From the NCBI GenBank assembly GCA_028707015.1, contig JAQTVP010000027.1, positions 1 to 12,997 on the forward strand: a stretch of 12,997 nucleotides of DNA. Reading direction: 5' to 3'. Position 1 is the first letter of the stretch, and every line of letters begins with the position of its first letter. This stretch comes from Dehalococcoidales bacterium. Its GTDB lineage: Bacteria > Chloroflexota > Dehalococcoidia > Dehalococcoidales > JAQTVP01. Of the stretch, positions 6,694 to 12,997 are shown one piece after another. The notes under the pieces are model-generated. The model saw only the letters and a program-made list of their open reading frames with translations, was not told where the DNA came from and did not search any database. Both the position numbers and the translations under genes were made by a program.

Positions 6694-6724
6694 CTCATAT
6701 GATATGCATATGAGTTGATTGATG
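6684..6724. repeat. Perfect 18-bp inverted repeat in a divergent control region
   Basis: The left arm CATCAATCAACTCATATG (6684-6701) and right arm (6707-6724) are exact reverse complements, separated by 5 nt (ATATG). The element lies between the divergent FemAB-like and glyQS genes, about 31 bp before the first. A terminator is unlikely, since no known gene runs into it from either side, although the plus-strand flank is T-rich. It overlaps the -35 of the FemAB-like promoter and ends 15 bp before the -35 of glyQS, so an operator for a dimeric regulator is one reading; a mobile or genome-wide repeat is another. Confidence 0.9.
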
Positions 6725-6739
6725 ATTTTATTATCCTTT

Positions 6740-6768
6740 TTGCATTGGCTAATATTTTAAGCTACAAT
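6740..6768 (+). promoter_or_regulatory. Candidate promoter for glyQS
   Basis: TTGCAT (6740-6745), a 17-bp spacer and TACAAT (6763-6768). The -35 is weak and the -10 good. Transcription would start near 6775, leaving a leader of about 110 nt. No T-box-like or other recognisable leader structure was found in it. Confidence 0.35.
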
Positions 6769-6871
6769 TTACAACAGACACGCATTGTAGTTTTTAAGTT
6801 ATTTTCCCAGATAATGTTCCTTTTCTTAAGCTGACATGTATTATGTAAATTGTATGAAAGTAAAATATATT

Positions 6872-6877
6872 AAGGAG
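6872..6877 (+). promoter_or_regulatory. Shine-Dalgarno site that sets the glyQS start
   Basis: AAGGAG is 8 nt before GTG at 6886. The in-frame GTG at 6877 overlaps the site and the ATG at 6880 is only 2 nt behind it, so both are poor starts. Confidence 0.7.
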
Positions 6878-6885
6878 TGATGCTA

Positions 6886-8238
6886 GTGCCAACAAATGTT
6901 GAAATGGAAAAAATTGTCTCGCTCTGCCGGAGACGTGGATTCGTGTTCCCCAGTAGCGAAATATATGGTGGTTTATCGAGCTGCTGGGATTATGGTCCCC
7001 TAGGAGTTGAGCTAAAGAGGAATGTAAAAGAAGCATGGTGGAAAGCAATGGTTCAGAACCGTGATGATATGGTAGGTTTGGATACCAGCATTTTAATGCA
7101 TCCTCAAGTTTGGGCCGCCAGCGGACACTTGGATGGTTTTTCTGATCCTCTGGTAGAATGCAAAAGTTGTCATTTAAGATGGCGCAGTGATGATTTAGAA
7201 AGTGACAAATGCCCATCCTGTGGTGGCGAGTTAACCGAGTCCCGTCAATTTAACTTAATGTTTAAAACATTTATGGGCTCCACTGAAGAAGAAGCCAACG
7301 AAGTGTATCTACGCCCAGAAACTGCTCAGGGAATGTTTGTTAATTTTCAAAATGTGCTACAAACTACCAGAAAAAAATTGCCCTTTGGCATTGCACAGAT
7401 CGGCAAATCATTTCGCAACGAAATTACCACCGGCAACTTCATCTTCCGAAGCCGAGAGTTTGAGCAGATGGAAGTGGAATATTTTGTAAAACCCGGAACT
7501 GATGAAAACTGGTTTAATTACTGGCTCGAAGAACGCTATAATTGGTATCTAAATCTAGGTATTAAAAAGGATAGTATCAGACTTCGCAAACATGCAGAGA
7601 AAGAATTAGCTCATTATGCCAAGGCATGTAGTGATATTGATTACCTGTTTCCAATGGGCTGGGCTGAATTAGAAGGTGTTGCTAATCGCGGTGATTTCGA
7701 CCTTGTTCAACATGCAAAGCATAGCGGTAAAACCTTAAATTATCTTAACAAAGAAACAAAAGAACATATCGTTCCTAATATTATTGAACCATCAGCAGGA
7801 GTTGACCGTTCGGTTCTAGCATTCCTCTGTAATGCTTATGATGAAGAACCTGACAAAGGAGACACAAGGGTTTTACTTCATCTCCATCCAAGTATTGCTC
7901 CTTATAAAATAGCTATATTACCTTTAAGTAAAAAGGAGAATTTAGCGACTTTTGCCAAAGATATTTATACTAATTTAAGAAAACACTGGATGGTAAATTA
8001 TGATGATACCCAAAGTATCGGCCGCCGCTACCGACGCCAAGATGAAACAGGCACTCCCTTATGCGTCACCGTTGATTTCCAGTCACTAGAAGATAACAAA
8101 GCTACTATTAGAGACCGTGATACTATGCGACAGATACGAATTCCTATTGATGAACTCAAAACAACATTACAAACTAAATTAGAGGGAGAAGATCTTTTTG
8201 TTCTTCCTCCCGGTGGACAGATATGGAAAGAAGGATAA
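6886..8238 (+). CDS. glyQS: Glycine--tRNA ligase, single-chain (eukaryote/archaeal type)
   Basis: A class II aminoacyl-tRNA synthetase that charges tRNA-Gly in the cytoplasm. With the GTG start it has 450 residues and belongs to the alpha2 type rather than the alpha2beta2 GlyQ/GlyS type. Seen in order: N-terminal CRRRGFVFPSSEIYGG; motif 1 region with GPLGVELKRNV; a zinc-ribbon-like insert with CKSC (92-95) and CPSC (109-112); RPETAQGMF (143-151); motif 2 FRNEI (176-180) with REFEQME (190-196); motif 3 EPSAGVDR (301-308); and the anticodon-binding domain starting near HLHPSIAPYKIAILPL. All key parts are present. The gene is sometimes named glyS. It lies alone downstream of the divergent control region and 49 bp before sbcD, with which it may be co-transcribed. 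Confidence 0.96.
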   Translation: MPTNVEMEKIVSLCRRRGFVFPSSEIYGGLSSCWDYGPLGVELKRNVKEAWWKAMVQNRDDMVGLDTSILMHPQVWAASGHLDGFSDPLVECKSCHLRWRSDDLESDKCPSCGGELTESRQFNLMFKTFMGSTEEEANEVYLRPETAQGMFVNFQNVLQTTRKKLPFGIAQIGKSFRNEITTGNFIFRSREFEQMEVEYFVKPGTDENWFNYWLEERYNWYLNLGIKKDSIRLRKHAEKELAHYAKACSDIDYLFPMGWAELEGVANRGDFDLVQHAKHSGKTLNYLNKETKEHIVPNIIEPSAGVDRSVLAFLCNAYDEEPDKGDTRVLLHLHPSIAPYKIAILPLSKKENLATFAKDIYTNLRKHWMVNYDDTQSIGRRYRRQDETGTPLCVTVDFQSLEDNKATIRDRDTMRQIRIPIDELKTTLQTKLEGEDLFVLPPGGQIWKEG

Positions 8239-8287
8239 ATATAAAATATTTTCCTGCTTTATATAAAAAGCGTCAGAAAGATAATAG

Positions 8288-9532
8288 ATGAAAATTATTC
8301 ACTTTGCAGATCTGCACTTGGGCGTTGAAAGCTACGGTCATATTGACCCGACCACCGGTTTATCCTCACGTTTACTTGATTTTCTATCTGCACTTGACCA
8401 GATGGTAGACTATGCGATACAGAATAAGGTTGACCTTGTCCTCTTCTGCGGTGATGCTTATAAAACTCGTGAACCAAGCCAAACTCAACAACGTGAATTT
8501 GCTAAACGTATAAACAAACTATCAGTAAATGGCATACCCATTTTTCTCCTTATTGGCAACCATGATCTGCCCAATGCTATTGGTCGTGCTACCAGTACTG
8601 AAATATTTGATACTCTGGCAATTAATAATGTTTACGTGTCAAATCGCCCCGAAATTTACTGTATCCCAACTAACAACGGTATTATTCAGATAGTATCTCT
8701 TCCATGGATAAGGCGCAGTGCATTATTAAGTAAGGAAGACACTAAAAATCTGGACTTTAACCAGATTAATCAAAAATTACAGCAAATATTAACCAATATT
8801 ATCGCTGCTAACAGTTCTAAACTTGACCCAGGCTTACCATCAATACTAGCTGCCCATGTTTGGGTTACCGGAGCAAAAATAGGATCTGAGAGGATAATGA
8901 CCATAGGACAAGAGCATGCGTTATTGTTAAGCAATATTGCTAATCCGGCATTCGATTATATTGCTTTGGGGCATATCCACAAACAACAGATTTTAGCTAA
9001 TAATCCACTGGTCGTGTATTCTGGCAGTCTGGAGCGTTTGGATTTTAGTGAAGAAAAAGATGATAAAGGTTTTTACGTAATAGATATCACGCAAGATAAG
9101 GGGAAAAATGAAAAGCAAGTTTCTTATGACTTTTACCGGATAGCCGCTCGCCAATTTTTAACTATTACTGTTGATATCTTAGCAGATGATATAGACCCTA
9201 CTTATACTGTACTACAAACTATCGCTGAACAGAAAGACAATATTAAGGATGCCATAGTCCGTATAGCAATTAACCTACCGGCAATAATTGAGAACAAACT
9301 AAGAGATAACGACATTCGTGCTATGTTGAAAGAAGCTTATTATTTTACTATTACTAAAGATATTAAACGGGAAACCCGTCTCAGGCTAGGAAAACTGGCT
9401 GCTGAAGAAATATACCCACTAGATGCTTTAAAAGTCTATCTTGAATCAAAAAATGTTACCCCCACACGTACAGCACTACTGCTTGAATATGGTGAGAAAC
9501 TGATACAAGAACAGACAACAATCGAAGAATAA
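8288..9532 (+). CDS. sbcD: SbcD-like DNA repair exonuclease (Mre11 family)
   Basis: A 414-residue calcineurin-like phosphoesterase of the SbcD/Mre11 family, the nuclease subunit that works with the SMC-like ATPase SbcC on DNA ends and hairpins. The di-manganese site is complete: Asp8 and His10 (FADLHLG), Asp56 (CGDAYKTREPS), Asn91-His92-Asp93 (GNHD), His190 (AAHVWVTG) and GHIH at 228-231. The long insert and C-terminal capping domain that follow are typical of SbcD. The ribosome site is weak (GAAAG about 8 nt before the ATG). It follows glyQS by 49 bp. The usual downstream partner sbcC is missing: the next gene, lipA, is on the opposite strand. SbcC may be encoded elsewhere, or this may be a stand-alone DNA repair exonuclease. 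Confidence 0.88.
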   Translation: MKIIHFADLHLGVESYGHIDPTTGLSSRLLDFLSALDQMVDYAIQNKVDLVLFCGDAYKTREPSQTQQREFAKRINKLSVNGIPIFLLIGNHDLPNAIGRATSTEIFDTLAINNVYVSNRPEIYCIPTNNGIIQIVSLPWIRRSALLSKEDTKNLDFNQINQKLQQILTNIIAANSSKLDPGLPSILAAHVWVTGAKIGSERIMTIGQEHALLLSNIANPAFDYIALGHIHKQQILANNPLVVYSGSLERLDFSEEKDDKGFYVIDITQDKGKNEKQVSYDFYRIAARQFLTITVDILADDIDPTYTVLQTIAEQKDNIKDAIVRIAINLPAIIENKLRDNDIRAMLKEAYYFTITKDIKRETRLRLGKLAAEEIYPLDALKVYLESKNVTPTRTALLLEYGEKLIQEQTTIEE

Positions 9533-9653
9533 ATTTTTCTAAAGCTATTACTATTTATTAAAATTTGTTTCGCAAGCTATTTCGGATATTATTTTTTATT
9601 AGTAAAATTTCTTTTCTTTAAACAGTACTTTTATTTTTTAAATTCAATATTAT

Positions 9654-10526
9654 TCATTCATCAGTAGAATCAGCATCTGCAAACATTTTATCAGCTTGAA
9701 ATGAACTCCTGACGTATGGTGATGAGGCCACACCTTTAAAGCCCATCGATTTACCGATATCACCATATTCATCAAATTCTGCAGGAGGAACATATCTCAC
9801 TACCTCATGGTGATTTGAAGAGGGACGGAGATATTGTCCTATAGTCAAGAAATCACAACCAACATCTCTCAGGTCTTTCATTACCTGAATTACTTCTTCT
9901 CGTTCTTCTCCTAATCCAAGCATCAGCCCTGATTTAGTAATAAGACTTCTTTCTATATTTTTTACATTTTTCAGAAGTTGTAATGAGCCCCCGTAGCTTG
10001 CCTGTGGCCTTACCTGGGGGTACAAACGAGGTACTGTCTCTATATTATGATTAATAACCTCGGGAGAACTATCTGCAACAATTTTTAATGCCGAAATAGA
10101 ACCCTCAAAATCAGGAATCAATACTTCTACACTAATTGTAGAGTCATAATTATGTATACCTTTAACAACCTCCGCAAATTGATTAGCTCCACCATCAGAA
10201 AGATCATCTCTAGTTACTGATGTAATAACTACATGCCGTAAACCAAGTTTTTTTACAGCCGCGACAATATGTTCGGGTTCATTAGTATCAACAGCTAGTG
10301 GTTTACCATGCTGCACGGCACAAAAAGTACAATTACGTTTGCAAATATCTCCTAGAATCATAAAGGTAGCTACTTTTCGTGCAAAACACTCTCCCTGATT
10401 TGGACAATGCGCACTTTCGCAGACAGTATGCAGTTTTAACGTATCCATTAATTCTTTCATTTTAGTTATTACTGTCGGGTCGGGGGCACGTCTTTTAAAC
10501 CAATCCGGTTTAATGGAACTAACCAT
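9654..10526 (-). CDS. lipA: Lipoyl synthase
   Basis: A radical-SAM enzyme that inserts two sulfur atoms into octanoyl groups on lipoyl domains. Counting from the first ATG at 10532, the auxiliary 4Fe-4S cluster cysteines are Cys38, Cys43 and Cys49 (CESAHCPNQGEC) and the radical-SAM cluster is CKRNCTFC (Cys64, Cys68, Cys71). The C-terminal RSS (275-277), whose serine binds the auxiliary cluster, is present in SPYVRSSF. The second ATG, at 10526, is preferred: GGGAG (10533-10537) is 6 nt from it but directly abuts the first. That gives 290 residues, normal for LipA. It is the last gene of the minus-strand block, 63 bp after E1-beta, and may also have its own promoter. It converges with sbcD across 121 bp of AT-rich sequence with no clear terminator. 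Confidence 0.97.
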   Translation of the reverse strand: MVSSIKPDWFKRRAPDPTVITKMKELMDTLKLHTVCESAHCPNQGECFARKVATFMILGDICKRNCTFCAVQHGKPLAVDTNEPEHIVAAVKKLGLRHVVITSVTRDDLSDGGANQFAEVVKGIHNYDSTISVEVLIPDFEGSISALKIVADSSPEVINHNIETVPRLYPQVRPQASYGGSLQLLKNVKNIERSLITKSGLMLGLGEEREEVIQVMKDLRDVGCDFLTIGQYLRPSSNHHEVVRYVPPAEFDEYGDIGKSMGFKGVASSPYVRSSFQADKMFADADSTDE

Positions 10527-10532
10527 TCTCAT

Positions 10533-10537
10533 CTCCC
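10533..10537 (-). promoter_or_regulatory. Shine-Dalgarno site that sets the lipA start
   Basis: GGGAG on the minus strand touches the ATG at 10532 but sits 6 nt from the in-frame ATG at 10526, favouring the latter. Confidence 0.6.
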
Positions 10538-10548
10538 GTTTTTAATTT

Positions 10549-10577
10549 ATTATATATAAATTTATTCTTTTGAACAA
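10549..10577 (-). promoter_or_regulatory. Candidate internal promoter for lipA
   Basis: On the minus strand, TTGTTC (10572-10577), a 17-bp spacer and a perfect TATAAT (10549-10554), all within the gap after the E1-beta stop. The leader would be about 16 nt, enough to contain the GGGAG site. lipA could thus be expressed apart from the E1 genes. Confidence 0.45.
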
Positions 10578-10589
10578 AGATATGGTAAT

Positions 10590-11585
10590 TTATACCATTT
10601 CTTTTACTATTTGGATAACATCCGGTATTTGAGGTACTAACTCGGCTTCTAATTCGCGATTACGGGGAAGACCCAAGTTTTTAGCTGCTAATCTCCTGAT
10701 CGGAGTTTTTAAATTGGCAACAACATCAGGAGCTACTTCATTAATTTTCATAGCAATTTCAGCCGCAGCTCCTCCTCGTTTCATTGCATCATGGGCGATA
10801 AGCAAACGACCAGTCTTTTTTGCCGATTTAACTACTGCTTCTATATCCATAGGAACAATAGTACGAAGATCAACTACTTCTGCATTTATATTATCTTTAC
10901 TCAATATTTCCGCAGCGTTTAAAGCTTTAGGTATCATTCCTGACCAGGCTACTATAGTTATGTCAGTTCCTTCTCTTTTAATGTCAGCCTGTCCCAAAGG
11001 AATTATATAATCTTCAACAGGTACAAATTGCTTCGTCCCAAAATATAAAGGACCGGAAGCTATAAATAATACAGGATCATCATCTCTAATAGCTGCCTTC
11101 ATTAATCCCTTAGCATCATAGGGAGTTGATGGCATAACTATTTTCAATCCCGGAGTATGCATAAAAAGAGCTTCAGTGCTGGTACAATGGTCAGCTCCAA
11201 AGCCTCCACCTACTCCAGCTCTACAGAAAATCACCAAGGGCATAGGACCTTTATAGCTAAATTCCTGTCGCATAGCCCCCATTTTCATAAAGAGTGTATC
11301 AAAACAGACGGAAAGAAATCCAGCTGTCGCAATATAAGCTATTGGCCTACTTCCTGCTAAAGCGGCTCCAACAGCCATTTGAGCAATAGCCTGTTCAATT
11401 ATAGGTGTGTCTATTATTCTATCTCCGCCAAATTCATCAATCATACCTGGCGCGTCACCAAAAGTACCTCGCATGCTGACTAAATCTTGTCCCCATGCAA
11501 CTACCCTCTCATCTCTCCTCATCTCTTCCATAATTGCGGTTCCAATAGCACTTACATAATTAAGGGTCTGAGCGTACTCTACCAT
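10590..11585 (-). CDS. 2-oxoacid dehydrogenase E1 component, beta subunit
   Basis: A 331-residue transketolase-type subunit that pairs with the preceding E1-alpha to decarboxylate pyruvate, acetoin or a branched-chain 2-oxoacid with thiamine diphosphate. Seen: IIDTPIIEQ with Glu64, the residue that activates the cofactor; GVGGGFGADHCTSTEALF at 124-141, where His133 matches the active-site His of the usual QHSQSLEA motif; PGLKIVMPSTPYDAKGL (145-161); and the C-terminal domain with AHDAMKRGGAAAEIA (264-278). The HSQS to HCTS change and the KNLGLPRNRELE ending (usually a DxPxP form) set it apart from well-known PdhB and AcoB. GGAGG is 10 nt before the ATG and the gap from E1-alpha is 36 bp, so they are one operon. 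The substrate is unknown; pdhB/acoB-like. Confidence 0.9.
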   Translation of the reverse strand: MVEYAQTLNYVSAIGTAIMEEMRRDERVVAWGQDLVSMRGTFGDAPGMIDEFGGDRIIDTPIIEQAIAQMAVGAALAGSRPIAYIATAGFLSVCFDTLFMKMGAMRQEFSYKGPMPLVIFCRAGVGGGFGADHCTSTEALFMHTPGLKIVMPSTPYDAKGLMKAAIRDDDPVLFIASGPLYFGTKQFVPVEDYIIPLGQADIKREGTDITIVAWSGMIPKALNAAEILSKDNINAEVVDLRTIVPMDIEAVVKSAKKTGRLLIAHDAMKRGGAAAEIAMKINEVAPDVVANLKTPIRRLAAKNLGLPRNRELEAELVPQIPDVIQIVKEMV

Positions 11586-11621
11586 TTATAAATTTCCTCC
11601 ATTTTCCTGTTTTAGCAAGTC

Positions 11622-12587
11622 TTATAAATCGCCAATAACAGTCTTCACGTGGTCTTCATAACTTGGCCGTGGTATCGCTAATGCAGCTTCGGCTGCTTCA
11701 TTAATCTCATTTTTTACTTCTGCTTCTATTCTATTGATATCTGCATCAGTCAACAAACCCATATCCATGAGTTTCTTCTGGTATCGTGGTAGAGGATCTT
11801 TTTTCCACCACTCTTCAACTTCACCTTTAGGGCGGTAAATTTGAGGATCCCCCTCAAAATGCCCTCTTAATCTATAGGTTTCCGCTACAATTAAACTAGG
11901 GCCGCCACCACTTCTGGCTCTTTTAACATGTTTTTTTACTACTTCATATATAGCTAGTATATCATTTCCATCCACAGATTCCCCAGGCATACCATAACCT
12001 TTTGCTCTATCAGATAAATCATCCATCTTATAAGAATTCTGCGAACGGGTACCCATTGCATACTGGTTATTCTCAATCATAAACACTACAGGCAGGTTTA
12101 AGGCAACAGCTGCAACGATAGCTTCGTGGACAGAGCCTCTATTAGAAAAGCCATCTCCATTAACGTAAACAGTTATCTGGTCTGTTTTTCTCATCTTGGC
12201 TGATAAAGCAGCACCAACATAAAAACCAGCATCTTCTCCTCCCGAACCACTAAAACCAAGAATACCGTATTCAGGATTCAGGTAAAAGGAATTACCGCCA
12301 TCTTTAATAATGTCTCTTACTATCTCGCTGGCAATAATATCTTTTATGGATAAACCTTTAGCAAATAGGCAAAAACGCATTCTAAAGCAAGGTTTAAAAT
12401 AGTCATCTTTTTTTAAATTAGCGCAAATAGCAATGGATACTGCTTCCTGACCAATCCCTCTATGTAACCAAGGCATACCGCTTCCACCCGCACTATATAT
12501 TTCGTAATGCTTTTCATCTATTCGTCTGGCGGTAAGCAGATTTCGATACAGCATCAATAATGTTTCTTTTGGAATATCCATATTCAT
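11622..12587 (-). CDS. 2-oxoacid dehydrogenase E1 component, alpha subunit
   Basis: A 321-residue thiamine-diphosphate-dependent subunit. The cofactor motif is GDGFSN at 144-149 followed by RGSVHEAI and LPVVFMIENNQYAMGT (165-180). His42 in LHRGIGQEA is the conserved active-site-region His, and RGHFEGDP (241-248) matches the regulatory/lipoyl-contact loop (YRxxGHSxxD) of PdhA-type subunits. The stretch YFKPCFRMRFCLFAKG (63-78) replaces the common YREHG-like form, so it is a divergent member. It has the strongest ribosome site in the window, AAGGAGG at 12596-12602, 8 nt from the ATG. It lies 158 bp after lipB and heads the E1-alpha/E1-beta/lipA set, with its own candidate promoter. Pyruvate is likely but acetoin or another 2-oxoacid cannot be excluded. 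The E2 and E3 genes are not in the window. Confidence 0.9.
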   Translation of the reverse strand: MNMDIPKETLLMLYRNLLTARRIDEKHYEIYSAGGSGMPWLHRGIGQEAVSIAICANLKKDDYFKPCFRMRFCLFAKGLSIKDIIASEIVRDIIKDGGNSFYLNPEYGILGFSGSGGEDAGFYVGAALSAKMRKTDQITVYVNGDGFSNRGSVHEAIVAAVALNLPVVFMIENNQYAMGTRSQNSYKMDDLSDRAKGYGMPGESVDGNDILAIYEVVKKHVKRARSGGGPSLIVAETYRLRGHFEGDPQIYRPKGEVEEWWKKDPLPRYQKKLMDMGLLTDADINRIEAEVKNEINEAAEAALAIPRPSYEDHVKTVIGDL

Positions 12588-12644
12588 TCTCTGTTCCTCC
12601 TTAATAGATAAAACTTTAGATTATACTAATAAATATATAAAAGA

Positions 12645-12673
12645 ATTATTGAAATTTCTTAATTCCCTCTCAA
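12645..12673 (-). promoter_or_regulatory. Candidate promoter for the E1-alpha/E1-beta/lipA operon
   Basis: On the minus strand, TTGAGA (12668-12673, 5 of 6 to consensus), a 17-bp spacer and AATAAT (12645-12650, 5 of 6). Transcription would begin near 12638 with a leader of about 50 nt. It lies between the lipB stop and the E1-alpha start. Confidence 0.5.
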
Positions 12674-12745
12674 CTATAAGATTAAATAGGAATATTTATA
12701 TCGAAACTATCCAATAACGTCTTTAAATTATTTAGGTATAAGTAG

Positions 12746-12997
12746 TTATGCTGATTTACTTGAAGTTGATATATTTAAGCACTCTTCAAAAGTGTTTAGC
12801 TTGCCGTTAGATGTTAAAGTAAAATCAAATACCTGTGAAAAATACTTTAGCAATATATTCTGTATGTCTTTTATTTCTATTTCGTATCCCAATATTTTAG
12901 AGACAGAAGTGATGGATATATCATTAATACCACAGGGAATAATATACGAAAAATATTTAAGGTTATTATTTACATTTAAAGCGAAACCATGCGTTGT
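12746..12997 (-). CDS. lipB: Lipoyl(octanoyl) transferase LipB, C-terminal part (5' cut by window edge)
   Basis: On the minus strand the frame is open from the window edge to a TAA at 12746-12748, giving the last 83 residues. It opens with THGFALNVNNNL and reaches SYIIPCGI, the LipB signature; the Cys of PCGI is the catalytic residue that carries octanoate before transfer to lipoyl domains. The following IxITSVSKILG also fits the family. The other catalytic residue, a Lys upstream, lies outside the window. The remaining about 40 residues form an ordinary variable tail. It is upstream of E1-alpha on the same strand, and together with lipA completes the endogenous lipoylation route beside a lipoate-using dehydrogenase. 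The piece lacks a start codon in the window and is easy to miss. Confidence 0.92.
   Translation of the reverse strand, partial: TTHGFALNVNNNLKYFSYIIPCGINDISITSVSKILGYEIEIKDIQNILLKYFSQVFDFTLTSNGKLNTFEECLNISTSSKSA

Noticed and set aside
6794..7216. 140-codon open frame on the minus strand
   Set aside because: It is antisense to the conserved start of glyQS and has no family-like features or ribosome site.
8295..8477. 60-codon minus-strand frame
   Set aside because: It is a shadow of the conserved SbcD N-terminus.
9533..9653. Bidirectional terminator between sbcD and lipA
   Set aside because: The stretch is T- and A-rich, but no stable stem could be drawn.
10714..11360. Two plus-strand frames opposite E1-beta
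   Set aside because: E1-beta is unambiguous on the other strand; these have no ribosome site or family-like content.

Overview
The window is low-GC, gene-dense bacterial chromosome. No phage, IS, CRISPR array or rRNA is visible. The combination of a single-chain (alpha2) glycyl-tRNA synthetase, a lipB / E1-alpha / E1-beta / lipA block and an MshA-like glycosyltransferase fits an uncultured Chloroflexota lineage, possibly Dehalococcoidia. That placement is an inference from gene content and style, not something the sequence proves.

Layout. (1) 1-1562: the 3' part of a large Vps62-like (HEGDWE-motif) protein gene, then a small exported or lipoprotein gene with a probable NTF2-like fold. (2) 1638-1709: a tRNA with anticodon CAT on the minus strand, followed by an AT-rich gap holding a strong sigma70 promoter. 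(3) 2048-6652: an MBL-fold hydrolase (+), a PIG-L family deacetylase (-), a tandem-GNAT acetyltransferase (+), a GT4 glycosyltransferase (-) and a FemAB/CelD-type acyltransferase (-). These alternate in strand but are packed tightly; two genes overlap tail to tail. (4) 6653-6885: a divergent control region with a perfect 18-bp inverted repeat. (5) 6886-9532: glyQS, then sbcD (+). (6) 9654-12997: a minus-strand block that reads lipB (cut by the window edge), E1-alpha, E1-beta, lipA.

How the genes may work together. LipB loads octanoate on lipoyl domains and LipA inserts the sulfurs; the E1 pair feeds such a lipoylated complex, so block 6 is a coherent 2-oxoacid dehydrogenase/lipoylation unit, although E2 and E3 are not in the window. 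In block 3 the glycosyltransferase, PIG-L deacetylase and two-domain acetyltransferase match, class for class, MshA, MshB and MshD of mycothiol synthesis. The FemAB-like enzyme sits where an amino-acid-adding step would be wanted, and a glyoxalase-II-like hydrolase is next door. A mycothiol- or bacillithiol-like small molecule pathway of unfamiliar composition is the most interesting hypothesis here, and it is unproven.

Several starts were moved from the longest frame on the basis of Shine-Dalgarno spacing: the PIG-L gene (GTG at 3395), glyQS (GTG at 6886) and lipA (second ATG at 10526).
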